DNA of 64,000 nucleotides, taken from the NCBI GenBank assembly GCA_021848385.1, contig JAJZUQ010000011.1, forward strand, positions 1 to 64,000, read 5' to 3'. Each line of letters starts with the position of its first letter. Positions within the stretch are counted from its first letter, which is position 1. Of this stretch, positions 26,732-35,322 are shown piece by piece. The DNA is from Deltaproteobacteria bacterium (GTDB lineage: Bacteria > Desulfobacterota > Desulfuromonadia > Geobacterales > Geobacteraceae). The notes under the pieces are model-generated. The model searched no databases. It was not told the origin of the DNA and saw only the letters and a list, made by a program, of their open reading frames with translations. The position numbers and the translations under genes are program-made.

Positions 26732-27622
26732 CTACACGCTTCTTGTCTCCTCCAGAAGGCCAAGGTATGCCTTCAGCAGCGTCGTCTGCTGTTCGTTGTG
26801 CCGTGTCAGGATGATCAATGTCCTCCGCAGGTCCAGCGGAGAAGTTACCTCCACGAGCCAACCGTTATCCATCTCTCTCTGGACTGCCATTCTCGACAGG
26901 CATCCGACACCCAATCCCGCCTCAACCCCCTTCTTGATCGCCTCGGTATGCCCCAGCTCCATTGCAACCCCGTACCTGACCCCCTGCTTTGCCATGGCGG
27001 CTTCAAATACCTCCCTGGTGCCGGAACCTTTTTCGCGCATGATCCAGGGGGCATCCTCCAGCATCCTGAGGGACGCAATTCCTTCGCGTGCCCACGGGTG
27101 GCCTTTCCCGACGATAATGACCAGTTCATCCAGTTTCCACGGCGTTGTATCGAGTGTCGTAATGTGGCACGAACCTTCGATGAGCCCCAGGTCGACATCT
27201 CCGTTTTCTACTGCCCGCTCGATCTGGTGGGCATTCCCGACCTGCAGCAGTGCCTTTGCGCGCGGGTACTGCCGGGAAAATTCGCCGACGATTAAAGGGA
27301 GTAAATAGTTCCCGATGGTGGTGCTTGCACCGACATGGAGAGTTCCATGGGGTTCTCCCACAGATTCATTCAGAACCTGTTCTATCATAAGGACGCGTGC
27401 GAGCACGTCATGTACATCCGGCAGGATCTGGCGTCCCCGGTCGTTCAGGAAAAGCCGTTTTCTCCGGCGCTCAAAAAGCGGCGCACCCGCAAACCGTTCC
27501 AGTTCGGCAAGTGCCATACTGACTGCCGATTGGCTCAGGAACAGCTGTTCGCTTGCCTTTGTGACCTGCCCGCACTGGGCAACCCGCTCGAAAATTTCCA
27601 ATTGCCGTAAGGTGATTGCCAT
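26732..27622 (-). CDS. LysR-family regulator (YeiE/CysB-like)
   Basis: A 296-residue LysR-type activator. N-terminal winged HTH (ITLRQLEIFERVAQCGQVTK, ASEQLFLSQSAVSMALAELE), then a periplasmic-binding-like effector domain (about 90-290). It is divergent from the YeiH-type transporter gene with a 102-bp spacer carrying a nested dyad. This yeiE/yeiH arrangement suggests it controls the transporter. The effector is not visible. Confidence 0.93.
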   Translation of the reverse strand: MAITLRQLEIFERVAQCGQVTKASEQLFLSQSAVSMALAELERFAGAPLFERRRKRLFLNDRGRQILPDVHDVLARVLMIEQVLNESVGEPHGTLHVGASTTIGNYLLPLIVGEFSRQYPRAKALLQVGNAHQIERAVENGDVDLGLIEGSCHITTLDTTPWKLDELVIIVGKGHPWAREGIASLRMLEDAPWIMREKGSGTREVFEAAMAKQGVRYGVAMELGHTEAIKKGVEAGLGVGCLSRMAVQREMDNGWLVEVTSPLDLRRTLIILTRHNEQQTTLLKAYLGLLEETRSV

Positions 27623-27660
27623 CTGATTACGTTATCATAAATATTGATGATATAAATCAG
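27623..27660. promoter_or_regulatory. Nested dyad between lysR and yeiH (LysR operator)
   Basis: CTGATT (27623-27628) with AATCAG (27655-27660) encloses ATCAT (27634-27638) with ATGAT (27647-27651), both centred near 27642. The site is adjacent to the LysR start codon and about 80 bp from the transporter start, a usual LysR position. A -10-like TATAGT (27695-27700) for yeiH follows. Confidence 0.6.
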
Positions 27661-27724
27661 GATTTTGAAATTTTATTTATATTCTGCAACCTGTTATAGT
27701 GAAGGAAAAAATTTGGAGCGATAC

Positions 27725-28654
27725 ATGAACGACCGATTACGCCAGATCATTTTTGTCCTCTGCTTGGCATTGTGCGCCTTTCCGTGGGTCAGTACCGCCC
27801 TGGCGCTTGTTATGGGGGTTTTTTTCAGTTTCCTGATCGGGAATCCCTGGCCTTACAGGTCTGCGAAAGTAAGCAAGGTGATCCTCCAGCTATCCGTTGT
27901 CGGCCTTGGCTTCGGGCTCAGCCTGGGGGAGGTTCTCCGCACCGGGAGGAATTCCCTGCTGTACACGGTTGTCGGGATAACTTTTACGTTGTCCGTAGGG
28001 TACCTGCTGGGGACCCTGTTCAAAACCGATAAGAATACGTCCTTGCTCATTTCGTTCGGAACTGCCATATGCGGAGGGAGTGCCATCGCCGCCATGGCGC
28101 CGGTACTCAAGGCAAAGGATGACGAGACCGCGGTGGCGCTGGCGACCGTATTTACGTTGAATTCCGTTGCGCTTCTGCTGTTTCCGCTCGTAGGGCATAT
28201 CCTGGACCTCAGTCAGGGGACGTTCGGCACCTGGGCCGGGCTTGCCATCCACGATACGAGCAGTGTCGTCGGCGCGGCTTCCGCATACGGCGCATCGGCA
28301 CTGGCCGTTGGGACGACGGTAAAGCTTACCCGGACAATCTGGATAACGCCGGTCGTCATCGGGACCGCATGGCTCAAGAAGTCGGATCGGAAAGCCGGGA
28401 TACCCCTCTTTATTATCGGGTTTGTGCTGGCTGCGACCATCAGGACATTACTGCCGGACTATGCGCATTACTGGGGAGGTCTGGCGGCTGTGGCAAAACA
28501 GTGTCTGGTGGGGACCCTGTTCCTGGTGGGCGCCGGGTTGAGCAGGGAGGTGCTGAAGAAGGTGGGAGTCCGGCCTCTTTTGCAGGGGATAACACTCTGG
28601 CTGCTCGTCAGCGTTCTGACCCTGGCGGCGCTGATGTTGTTCGGCATCGCGTGA
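27725..28654 (+). CDS. YeiH/UPF0324-family membrane transporter
   Basis: The 309-residue protein has about ten hydrophobic helices and the family motifs SVVGLGFGLSLGEVLRTG, SFGTAICGGSAIAAMAPVL, WAGLAIHDTSSVVGAASAYG and KLTRTIWITPVVIG. The family is annotated as a putative sulfate/anion exporter; the substrate is not proven. ATG 27725 follows GGAGCG. It is divergent from its probable LysR regulator and converges with the paaK-type gene. Confidence 0.92.
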   Translation: MNDRLRQIIFVLCLALCAFPWVSTALALVMGVFFSFLIGNPWPYRSAKVSKVILQLSVVGLGFGLSLGEVLRTGRNSLLYTVVGITFTLSVGYLLGTLFKTDKNTSLLISFGTAICGGSAIAAMAPVLKAKDDETAVALATVFTLNSVALLLFPLVGHILDLSQGTFGTWAGLAIHDTSSVVGAASAYGASALAVGTTVKLTRTIWITPVVIGTAWLKKSDRKAGIPLFIIGFVLAATIRTLLPDYAHYWGGLAAVAKQCLVGTLFLVGAGLSREVLKKVGVRPLLQGITLWLLVSVLTLAALMLFGIA

Positions 28655-28691
28655 GATGCCGGAACGGTTCCTTCCCGATGAGGGATCAGTA

Positions 28692-29984
28692 TCAGAACCT
28701 GCGCCTGTCGAAAAAGCGCTTTGTCTTTTTCTCCGAGCGGGGGAGGGTGCCGTAATCCACCAGTTCGACGGTGCAGGAGACGAGCAGAGTACGCTTGATG
28801 CCTGAAACGATGGCCTTTATCACCTGGCCGTCCGACACGGCCTCTCCATTGCGGGACCGTTCCACCGTGATCAGCATGTAGTCCCTGCCATCCTCGCCAT
28901 GGTCCAGGACAACCTGGTATTCGCTGCCAATGCCCGGGATTCGCGTCAGCACCTCATCCACCTGGCCGGGGTAGATATTCACCCCGCGGAAGATGATCAC
29001 ATCGTCGGAACGGCCGAGAATCCTGTCATGACGGGGGAACGGACAGCCGCACGGGCACTCTCCTTCCAGAAGCCGGGTCAGGTCGCGGGAACGGTAACGG
29101 ATGAGCGGTGCCCCTTCCTTCCTCAGAGTGGTGTAGACCATCTCCCCGACTTCACCCGGAGCGACCGGCACCAGGGTTTCGGGATTGAGCACTTCCAGGA
29201 TGTAATAATCTGCCCAGTAGTGGATGCCGTTGTCATGGCTGCAGGAGAGGCCGGTCCCCGGCCCGTACACCTCGGTAAGGCCGGGGATGTCGTAGATCTC
29301 CTCCACCCCGAGGAATTCGTGCATGATGCCGAGCATGGCACTGCTGCTTCGCTCCGCCCCCATGATAATTTTTTTCAGGTTGAGGCTGTTCTTCACGCCG
29401 AGCCGGTGAACCTCCTCGGCAAGGAGCAAACCCATGGAGGCGGTACAGCAGAATACGGTCGACTGCAGGTCCTGGAGAAATCCGATCTGGATCTCCAGGT
29501 TTCCGGGCCCGACAGGGACGGCCATGGCACCGAATTTTTCACAGGCCAGCTGAAAACCGATGCCGGCGGTCCAGAGGCCGTAGCCGACAGCGATCTGCAC
29601 CCGGTCTTCCCTCGTCAGCCCTGCCAGTTCATAGCAGCGGGCAAACATGGTCTGCCAGTCATCCAGGTCTTTCTGGGTGTAGCAGAGGACCTTCCGTTTG
29701 CCGGTGGTGCCCGAAGAGGCGTGAACACGGACGATGTCACTGAAAGGTGCCGCCCTGAGGGCAAAGGGATAACCGGCGGCAAGGTCCTGGTTCGTCGTAA
29801 AGGGTAACCGGCGCAGATCGTCCATGGACGTTATGTCTTCCGGTGTGACCCCTGCGGCCTCAAGCGCGTTGCGGTAGAAGGGGGAATTGTCCCAGGCATG
29901 GCGCACCGTCCATTGCAGACCTGAGAGCTGATGGTCGGCCAGTTCAGCCGGCGTGGCAAACTTGGGGGGGAAACGTTTCAGCAT
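28692..29984 (-). CDS. Phenylacetate-CoA ligase family protein
   Basis: An ANL-superfamily adenylating enzyme that would activate aryl acetates (phenylacetate type) with ATP and CoA. The 430 residues match PaaK length. Motifs: the phosphate loop VHASSGTTGKRKVLCYTQKD (about residue 95), GPGTGLSCSHDNGIHYWAD, RSRDLTRLLEGECPCGCPFP, RSDDVIIFRGVNIYPGQVDE. ATG 29984 follows AGGAG at 9 nt. It is the third gene of the iorA-iorB operon, 22 bp after iorB. The operon therefore interconverts aryl-pyruvates, aryl-acetyl-CoA and aryl-acetates. Confidence 0.93.
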   Translation of the reverse strand: MLKRFPPKFATPAELADHQLSGLQWTVRHAWDNSPFYRNALEAAGVTPEDITSMDDLRRLPFTTNQDLAAGYPFALRAAPFSDIVRVHASSGTTGKRKVLCYTQKDLDDWQTMFARCYELAGLTREDRVQIAVGYGLWTAGIGFQLACEKFGAMAVPVGPGNLEIQIGFLQDLQSTVFCCTASMGLLLAEEVHRLGVKNSLNLKKIIMGAERSSSAMLGIMHEFLGVEEIYDIPGLTEVYGPGTGLSCSHDNGIHYWADYYILEVLNPETLVPVAPGEVGEMVYTTLRKEGAPLIRYRSRDLTRLLEGECPCGCPFPRHDRILGRSDDVIIFRGVNIYPGQVDEVLTRIPGIGSEYQVVLDHGEDGRDYMLITVERSRNGEAVSDGQVIKAIVSGIKRTLLVSCTVELVDYGTLPRSEKKTKRFFDRRRF

Positions 29985-30006
29985 AAGACAGAACTCCTGA
30001 CAGGAT

Positions 30007-30543
30007 TCATGGTGCCGCTCCAAGCCCGGCGCGGAAAGCGGCCATTGCGCCATCCAGCGCTCCCTTCTTCCGCGCCAGTTTTCGCTGGATTGCCTCCTCT
30101 ACCTCGGTCGCCGTGCAGAAAAGCCGGCTGGATTGGGCGATGGCCCTGCCAAGCACCATGAGGTTCACCGCCTGGGGGTTACCCATGGCCAGGGCTATGG
30201 AATCGGCATCCATGGTAGCAAGGGGGTGTTCCGCCTCGACGATTGCACGGGGCGTGGCGTTGGCGACGATCCACCCTTCCGGTTTCAGAAAGTGGCGATG
30301 CAGGGGGACGGTCTCCGGTTTGAGCGCCAGCAGGCCATCCGCCTGGCCCGGCCGCACCAGGGGGCTGGAAAAGTCGCCGACCTTGAGGTGGGAGATGACA
30401 ATGCCACCGCGCTGGGCCATGCCGTGGGTTTCCGAGGTGAGCACATGGAATCCCTTTGCAATTGCCGTTTCGGCCAAAAGGCGGGTGATGAAGAGGATGC
30501 CCTGGCCGCCGACGCCGGAAATGATGAGCTGCTGGTGGTTCAT
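30007..30543 (-). CDS. iorB: Indolepyruvate ferredoxin oxidoreductase, beta subunit
   Basis: The gamma-domain subunit of the aryl-pyruvate ferredoxin oxidoreductase that makes aryl-acetyl-CoA. 178 residues: ISGVGGQGILFITRLLAETA at the start, then TSETHGMAQRGGIVISHLKV, both typical. The ATG overlaps the iorA stop (ATGA), giving translational coupling. It is slightly short for the family, but the end looks natural. Confidence 0.95.
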   Translation of the reverse strand: MNHQQLIISGVGGQGILFITRLLAETAIAKGFHVLTSETHGMAQRGGIVISHLKVGDFSSPLVRPGQADGLLALKPETVPLHRHFLKPEGWIVANATPRAIVEAEHPLATMDADSIALAMGNPQAVNLMVLGRAIAQSSRLFCTATEVEEAIQRKLARKKGALDGAMAAFRAGLGAAP

Positions 30544-32351
30544 GGTTTTCCCTCCCGGGGTTTGATGGAGCGGGACGGGCAGACGTCCAGGCAAACGCCG
30601 CAACCGCTGCAGATGAGCAGATCGGTCGTGACCTTTTTCGTCGCCTCATCGAAAACCAGGGCCGGACACTCGAACTGGCTGGTGCAGACCCTGCAGCCGG
30701 TGCAGGTAACGTCAACCTCAACCTGGCCGCGCTCCTGTTTTGGCCGGTTGCGATCCACCAGGCAGGGACTCTTGGCAATGACGACCGCCACACTGTCCTT
30801 GCGGGCAAACTCAACCGCCTCTTTTACAAGGCGGGTGAAGCCGGGAAGGTCAAGGGGGTCGCCGGTCTTGCAGAAGCGGACACCACACCCCTCGACGACT
30901 GAGCTGATCTCCACCGGGACGCCGCCGGCAAGGGGCACGGCCGGTGTCGGCTGATTGCCGGTCATGGCGGTGGTGGAATTGTCCAGGATGACCAGGACAA
31001 AGCGCGACCTTTGGCTGACGGCATCGATCAGGGGAGGGATGCCGGAGTGGAAGAAGGTGGAGTCACCGATGGTGGCGACCACGTCCCGCTCTTCCCCCGT
31101 TACCCGGTAGGCATGGTGGAAGCCTGCCGCCTGACTGACGGAAGCTCCCATGCAGAGGACGGTATCGACGCCGCCAAGGTTGGCACCGAGAGTGTAGCAG
31201 CCGATGTCACTGGGATAGATCCCCTTGGGCGCCGCCTTTTTTATGGCATAGAAACTGGCCCGGTGCGGACAGCCGGGGCAGAGGGTCGGTCGTCTCCCGC
31301 CGCCGGTCGGCGGTTGGGGCACGGCTGGAACCGTAACACCCGCAAAGCCTGCAATGATCCCTTCGATCAGTTCGGGAAGAAGTTCGCCTGCCTCGGGAAC
31401 CGCACCGGAGAGCTTCCCCCGCACCTTGTCACGGTCACGGAGCTGCATTTCAATGACGCCGGTGGTCTCTTCCAGGACGAGAATCTCGTCAAAACTCCGC
31501 AGGATTTCCGTGGTGAACTCACCATGGAGCGGATAGGGCTGGAGCACCTGGAAGAAGGGGATGTTATCCCACAGTCCCAGGTTTTTCATGATCTCACGGG
31601 CATGCCCTGCCGCCGCGCCGGATGCCACTATCGCTTTTTTCGCGTGGGCCGCGGGATTGAGACGGCGGGGAGCCGTGGGACCATAAGCCGCCATGCGGGC
31701 GAGCTTTTCGTTCAGCTCCAGGTGGAGCCGGTAGCGGAAATTGGGGGTTGCCGCCCAGCGGGAGGGATCTTTTCTGAAATCCGCCGTGCGCCCCAGTTTC
31801 TTGACCGGTGCAGGCTGAATGTCCTGACAGGCATGACAGACCCGGGTCGTCGGCCTGAGCATGACCGGCACCTGGAACTCCTCGGAAAGCTCATAGGCAA
31901 GGGATACCATTTCCTGCGCCTGGCCAGGCGAATCCGGGTCCAGCACCGGAATCTTGGCCAGCATGGCCAGCAGGCGGCTGTCCTGTTCGGTCTGGGAGGA
32001 ATGGGGGCCCGGATCGTCGGCGCTGATGACGATAAAGCCCCCCGTCACCCCAAGGTAGACGGCGCTCATGAGCGGGTCGGAGGCCACATTGAGTCCGACC
32101 TGTTTCATGGCAACTGCCGTCCGCAGCCCGGACTGGCTCCCTGCGTAGGCGATCTCCAGCGCGACTTTCTCGTTGATCGCCCACTCCACATGCATGGCTA
32201 GTCCTTCGGCTTTCTGCCAGGCCATCACCCCGGACAGTATCTCCGACGCGGGGGTCCCCGGGTAGGACGTTGCTATGACGCAGCCGTTTTCAACAAGTGC
32301 ACGGGCAATAGCCTCATTCCCCTGCATCAGTATAGGGTCTATCCTGTCCAA
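30540..32351 (-). CDS. iorA: Indolepyruvate ferredoxin oxidoreductase, alpha subunit
   Basis: The 603-residue TPP-dependent subunit oxidises aryl-pyruvates with CoA and ferredoxin. Domains: N-terminal pyrimidine-binding (SYPGTPASEI), central transketolase-C-like, a TPP-binding part (LCPGCPHRASFYAIKKA; ATIGDSTFFHSGIPPLIDAV, about 360-470), and a C-terminal two-cluster ferredoxin (CTGCRVCTSQFECP, CSGCGVCLDVCP). I chose the TTG at 32351 because GGAGG is 6 nt upstream and the protein then reads MDRIDPILMQGNEAIARAL, the family start. The ATG at 32327 has only a weak site, and longer frames up to 32519 lack support. Confidence 0.95.
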   Translation of the reverse strand: MDRIDPILMQGNEAIARALVENGCVIATSYPGTPASEILSGVMAWQKAEGLAMHVEWAINEKVALEIAYAGSQSGLRTAVAMKQVGLNVASDPLMSAVYLGVTGGFIVISADDPGPHSSQTEQDSRLLAMLAKIPVLDPDSPGQAQEMVSLAYELSEEFQVPVMLRPTTRVCHACQDIQPAPVKKLGRTADFRKDPSRWAATPNFRYRLHLELNEKLARMAAYGPTAPRRLNPAAHAKKAIVASGAAAGHAREIMKNLGLWDNIPFFQVLQPYPLHGEFTTEILRSFDEILVLEETTGVIEMQLRDRDKVRGKLSGAVPEAGELLPELIEGIIAGFAGVTVPAVPQPPTGGGRRPTLCPGCPHRASFYAIKKAAPKGIYPSDIGCYTLGANLGGVDTVLCMGASVSQAAGFHHAYRVTGEERDVVATIGDSTFFHSGIPPLIDAVSQRSRFVLVILDNSTTAMTGNQPTPAVPLAGGVPVEISSVVEGCGVRFCKTGDPLDLPGFTRLVKEAVEFARKDSVAVVIAKSPCLVDRNRPKQERGQVEVDVTCTGCRVCTSQFECPALVFDEATKKVTTDLLICSGCGVCLDVCPSRSIKPREGKP

Positions 32352-32497
32352 AAAAAGCCTCCAGCTCAGAGTTTCGCCCGTTACATCCTGGTCGGGCAGA
32401 CCGGTGTTACGCATACAAAAAGAGCTATTCTCATGTCCGGCAGTGTGATTTGTCAATACAAAATAACGATTGCAGTCGAGGTTGCGGTGAATTTGTC

Positions 32498-32525
32498 TTG
32501 ACTTGGGATTGCGCGCCATTAGAAT
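32498..32525 (+). promoter_or_regulatory. Promoter of the small Cys-tailed exported protein
   Basis: TTGACT (32498-32503), a 16-bp spacer and TAGAAT (32520-32525). The transcription start is predicted near 32532, 46 nt before the ATG. Confidence 0.6.
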
Positions 32526-32577
32526 TTATCAAGCATGTGACTTTGGGTGTGCGTGCCGTTGCGGCGGAGGAGATACC

Positions 32578-32907
32578 ATGCACTGTTTAGCAAGCAAGCT
32601 TCTTGTTGGTGTCGTATGCGTTCTTCTGAGTGGGGGAACTTTGTGGGGAGCCGATGAAGGCGCGCCGGCAAACGAACCGCCTGTTGACAGCCAGCAGCCC
32701 CAGCCGGAGCTCCCCTACCAGCCTCCCGGATCACCAGCTCCGTCCCGACAGGAAACGCCGGCCGCTGAAACGCCGGATCGTGGAAGGCAGGCACCGGATG
32801 CCGATGCGGCGCCGGCGGCGCCGGCCGAATCTCCGGCCGACCCGTGCAAGGGGTGCGTCTGCAGCGGTGGGATGGTGTCTCCTGCGTGCCTGGAGTGCTG
32901 CCGGTGA
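32578..32907 (+). CDS. Small exported proline-rich protein with a Cys-rich tail
   Basis: The 109-residue protein has a signal peptide (ASKLLVGVVCVLLSGGTLWG, cleavage near GA). A middle rich in Pro, Ala, Glu and Gln follows, with a short C-terminal cysteine cluster, CKGCVCSGGMVSPACLECCR. ATG 32578 follows GGAGGAGAT. The Cys-rich end may bind metal or form disulfides in the periplasm. No family is recognised. It stands alone, divergent from iorA. Confidence 0.65.
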   Translation: MHCLASKLLVGVVCVLLSGGTLWGADEGAPANEPPVDSQQPQPELPYQPPGSPAPSRQETPAAETPDRGRQAPDADAAPAAPAESPADPCKGCVCSGGMVSPACLECCR

Positions 32908-32936
32908 TGCGGACGAATACATCCAGCAAGCGGGAC

Positions 32937-33063
32937 GTGAACCGCAAAGTCGCGAAGAACGCGAAGGATTCTGAACGTAGATACTAATCGCTGTAACTCT
33001 CCATGGTGTTCACAAAGCATGTTTTAACTCGTGAATTCTTTGCGAACTTTGCGGCTTTGCGGG
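32937..33063. repeat. Inverted GAACCGCAAAG repeat pair
   Basis: The left arm 32937-32970 (GTGAACCGCAAAGTCGCGAA) and right arm 33033-33063 (GCGAACTTTGCGGCTTTGCG) are imperfect reverse complements. It is the same family as the element at 1997-2196. Confidence 0.7.
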
Positions 33064-33111
33064 AATAAATTTTTAGAGATCAGACATGCGTAGGCACAAA
33101 CCTGCTGCAAT

Positions 33112-33140
33112 AAGAAAAGGCCGCGTTTCCCGCGGCCTTT
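33112..33140 (-). terminator. Intrinsic terminator of the peroxiredoxin gene
   Basis: A perfect 10-bp stem AAAGGCCGCG/CGCGGCCTTT with a 5-nt loop (33116-33140). On the minus strand TTTTCTTATT follows. It is 24 bp beyond the peroxiredoxin stop. Confidence 0.85.
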
Positions 33141-33163
33141 GTCATGTCTGGAATCTGCCGACC

Positions 33164-33832
33164 CTATTTCCCCAGCGTCTTCTGCCCCGGCTTCCAGCCG
33201 ATGGGGCAGAGTTCGCCGGTCTGGAGCGCTTCCAGGACCCGCAGGGTCTCATCCACACTTCGTCCCACCGAGAGATTGTGCACCAGGACGTACTGGAGGA
33301 CGCCGTTCGGGTCGATGATGAAAAGGCCGCGCAGGGCTTCTCCATCCTTTTCGTCGAGAATGCCGTACCTGCTTGCCACTTCCTTCTTGAAGTCGGCAAG
33401 GAGTGGGTATTTCAGCTCTCCAAGATCACCCCGCTGGATCCATGCCAGGTGGGAATACTTGCTGTCCACCGAGGCTCCGAGGACTTCGGCGTTCAGTTTC
33501 CGGAAGCTGTCGAGGGCGGTGTTGAACCCCCTGATCTCCGTGGGGCAGACAAAGGTGAAATCGTTGGGGTAGAAGAAGAGGACCACCCATTTCCCCCGGT
33601 AATCGGCTAATCCGACCTGCTTGAATTCCCCGTTGACCACCGCCTCCAGGGTGAAGCCGGGGGCAGGCTGGCCTACCTTTGCGGTTCCGCCATCTTTCTG
33701 AGGTTCACTGGCGCGGGCTGTTGTGAACATGTTGTGGGCTCTTTGCACCTCGACGGCGAAGGCGCCTCTGACGCCGCATGAAAGAATAATCACCGCTATC
33801 GCCGCACCCTGTAGCCATTTTCGTCCGCTCAC
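33164..33832 (-). CDS. Exported 2-Cys peroxiredoxin (AhpC/TSA family)
   Basis: A thiol peroxidase. The peroxidatic Cys is in FYPNDFTFVCPTEIRG (about residue 97). The resolving Cys is in GELCPIGWKPGQKTLG near the C-terminus, as in typical 2-Cys enzymes. I chose GTG 33832 because AGGGGG lies just upstream. That start gives a clean signal peptide (KWLQGAAIAVIILSCGVRGA, cleavage near AFA-VEV). An ATG at 33904 would hide the signal. The protein should act in the periplasm. It is divergent from the cyclophilin gene. Confidence 0.88.
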   Translation of the reverse strand: MSGRKWLQGAAIAVIILSCGVRGAFAVEVQRAHNMFTTARASEPQKDGGTAKVGQPAPGFTLEAVVNGEFKQVGLADYRGKWVVLFFYPNDFTFVCPTEIRGFNTALDSFRKLNAEVLGASVDSKYSHLAWIQRGDLGELKYPLLADFKKEVASRYGILDEKDGEALRGLFIIDPNGVLQYVLVHNLSVGRSVDETLRVLEALQTGELCPIGWKPGQKTLGK

Positions 33833-34003
33833 TGTTGTCCCCCTGTATGCTTGTTGTTGTTTGCTCCCGGTCGTTCGCAGGCATGCCCGTCCATTGTACT
33901 TCACCGCAACCGTATTGCAACCACCCCGCCACTGGCAAAAAGTCTTCTGTTGCCCGGGGATTTGTGCTACAAAAGACCATTATTTACCGTAAAGGAGATC
34001 GTC

Positions 34004-34522
34004 ATGAGCGAAACAAAAAATCCCCAGGTCCTTATGGAAACCTCCATGGGAAACGTCACCATCGAGCTTTTCCAGGACAAGGCCCCCATCAGTGCGCGCA
34101 ACTTCCTCTCCTACGTGAAGGACGGATACTACGACGGGCTCATCTTCCACCGGGTCATTGCATCCTTCATGGTCCAGGGTGGAGGGATGGACGAGAACAT
34201 GCAGCCGAAAAAGACCAAGTTTGCCATCAAGAATGAGGCGGCCAACGGTCTGTCCAATAAGCGGGGGACTCTGGCCATGGCCAGAACCAACGTCGTGGAC
34301 AGCGCAACGTCCCAGTTCTTCATCAACGTGGTGGACAACCTGTTCCTCGACCACCAGGGAAAGACCCCCGACCGTTACGGTTACGCGGTGTTCGGCCAGG
34401 TGACCGCCGGCATGGAGGTGGTGGATGCCATCAAGGGGGTGAAGACCGGTTCGAAGGGTGGGCATTCGGACGTCCCCGTGGAGCCGGTGTTCATCACGTC
34501 CATGAAGGTTGTTGAAGGGTGA
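34004..34522 (+). CDS. Cyclophilin-type peptidyl-prolyl isomerase
   Basis: A 172-residue PpiB-like cyclophilin, cytoplasmic (no signal peptide). Motifs: MGNVTIELFQDKAPISARNF, GLIFHRVIASFMVQGGGM with the catalytic Arg, LAMARTNVVDSATSQFFINV, YAVFGQVTAGMEVVDAI. ATG 34004 follows AAAGGAGATC. The stop is followed at once by the GTGAAAA tandem array and terminator. Confidence 0.96.
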   Translation: MSETKNPQVLMETSMGNVTIELFQDKAPISARNFLSYVKDGYYDGLIFHRVIASFMVQGGGMDENMQPKKTKFAIKNEAANGLSNKRGTLAMARTNVVDSATSQFFINVVDNLFLDHQGKTPDRYGYAVFGQVTAGMEVVDAIKGVKTGSKGGHSDVPVEPVFITSMKVVEG

Positions 34523-34525
34523 GCA

Positions 34526-34581
34526 GTGAAAAGTGAAAAGTGAAAAGTGAAAAGTGAAAAGTGAAAAGTGAAAAGTGAAAA
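34526..34581. repeat. Eight tandem copies of GTGAAAA
   Basis: A perfect 7-bp repeat, eight units, starting 3 bp after the cyclophilin stop and running directly into the terminator stem. It should be prone to slippage. Confidence 0.9.
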
Positions 34582-34615
34582 AGGCCGGCGGGGATTTCCC
34601 TGTCGGCCTTTTTTT
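34578..34615. terminator. Bidirectional terminator, cyclophilin/rubrerythrin
   Basis: AAGGCCG (34581-34587) pairs with CGGCCTT (34604-34610). A 7-T run follows on the plus strand and an A-rich tract (T-rich on minus) precedes it. It serves the convergent cyclophilin and rubrerythrin genes. Confidence 0.85.
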
Positions 34616-34638
34616 GTTGTGGGACTGCCTGCTTTCTC

Positions 34639-35211
34639 CTACCAGTTTTCTCCGAGCAATTCGAAGTGGGCCTGGGCATGGTTGCAGGCCGGACAGCTGT
34701 CGGGGGCGCCGGTGCCATGGTGGAGGTAGCCGCAGTTGCGGCAGCGCCAGGTGACAGAGGTGTCCCGGCTGAAGACCCGGTTCTGCTCGATGTTATTCAG
34801 GAGGGCAAGGTAGCGTTTCTCGTGCTGAGCTTCCGCTACGGCGATGGCGAGAAAAACGTCGGCGACCTGGGGGAATCCCTCTTCCCGAGCGACAGTGGCG
34901 AATGAGGGGTACATGTCGGTATGTTCGTAGTGCTCCCCTGCCGCCGATTCCCGCAGGTTTTCCGCGGTGGAGCCGATCCTCCCGGCGGGGAAGCTGGCGG
35001 TGACCTGTGCCTCGCCACCCTCCAGGAACTTGAAGAGCCGCTTGGCATGCTCCCTTTCCTGGTTGGCGGTTTCTTCGAAGATATCGGCCATCTGGATGAA
35101 GCCTTCGTTCTTCGCCTTTGCGGCGAAGTAGGTATAGCGGTTACGTGCCTGGCTTTCGCCTGCAAAAGCCGTCAACAGGTTTATTTCGGTGCGGGTGCCC
35201 TTCAGACTCAT
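34639..35211 (-). CDS. rbr: Rubrerythrin
   Basis: A 190-residue peroxide-reducing iron protein. An N-terminal ferritin-like di-iron domain ([45 protein letters not shown]) is followed by a C-terminal rubredoxin site ([24 protein letters not shown]). The ATG at 35211 follows AAGGAGG. It acts with a reductase in anaerobic oxidative-stress defence. Confidence 0.97.
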   Translation of the reverse strand: MSLKGTRTEINLLTAFAGESQARNRYTYFAAKAKNEGFIQMADIFEETANQEREHAKRLFKFLEGGEAQVTASFPAGRIGSTAENLRESAAGEHYEHTDMYPSFATVAREEGFPQVADVFLAIAVAEAQHEKRYLALLNNIEQNRVFSRDTSVTWRCRNCGYLHHGTGAPDSCPACNHAQAHFELLGENW

Positions 35212-35322
35212 GGTAATCCTCCTTTGCGTGGGTTGGGAATGCGTGTCGTTGTATGACGGAATGTATCGACGGGGAGCAAACGGGGTCGGACGGATTCAAC
35301 TTACAGCTGGGGGGAGGGGGTG

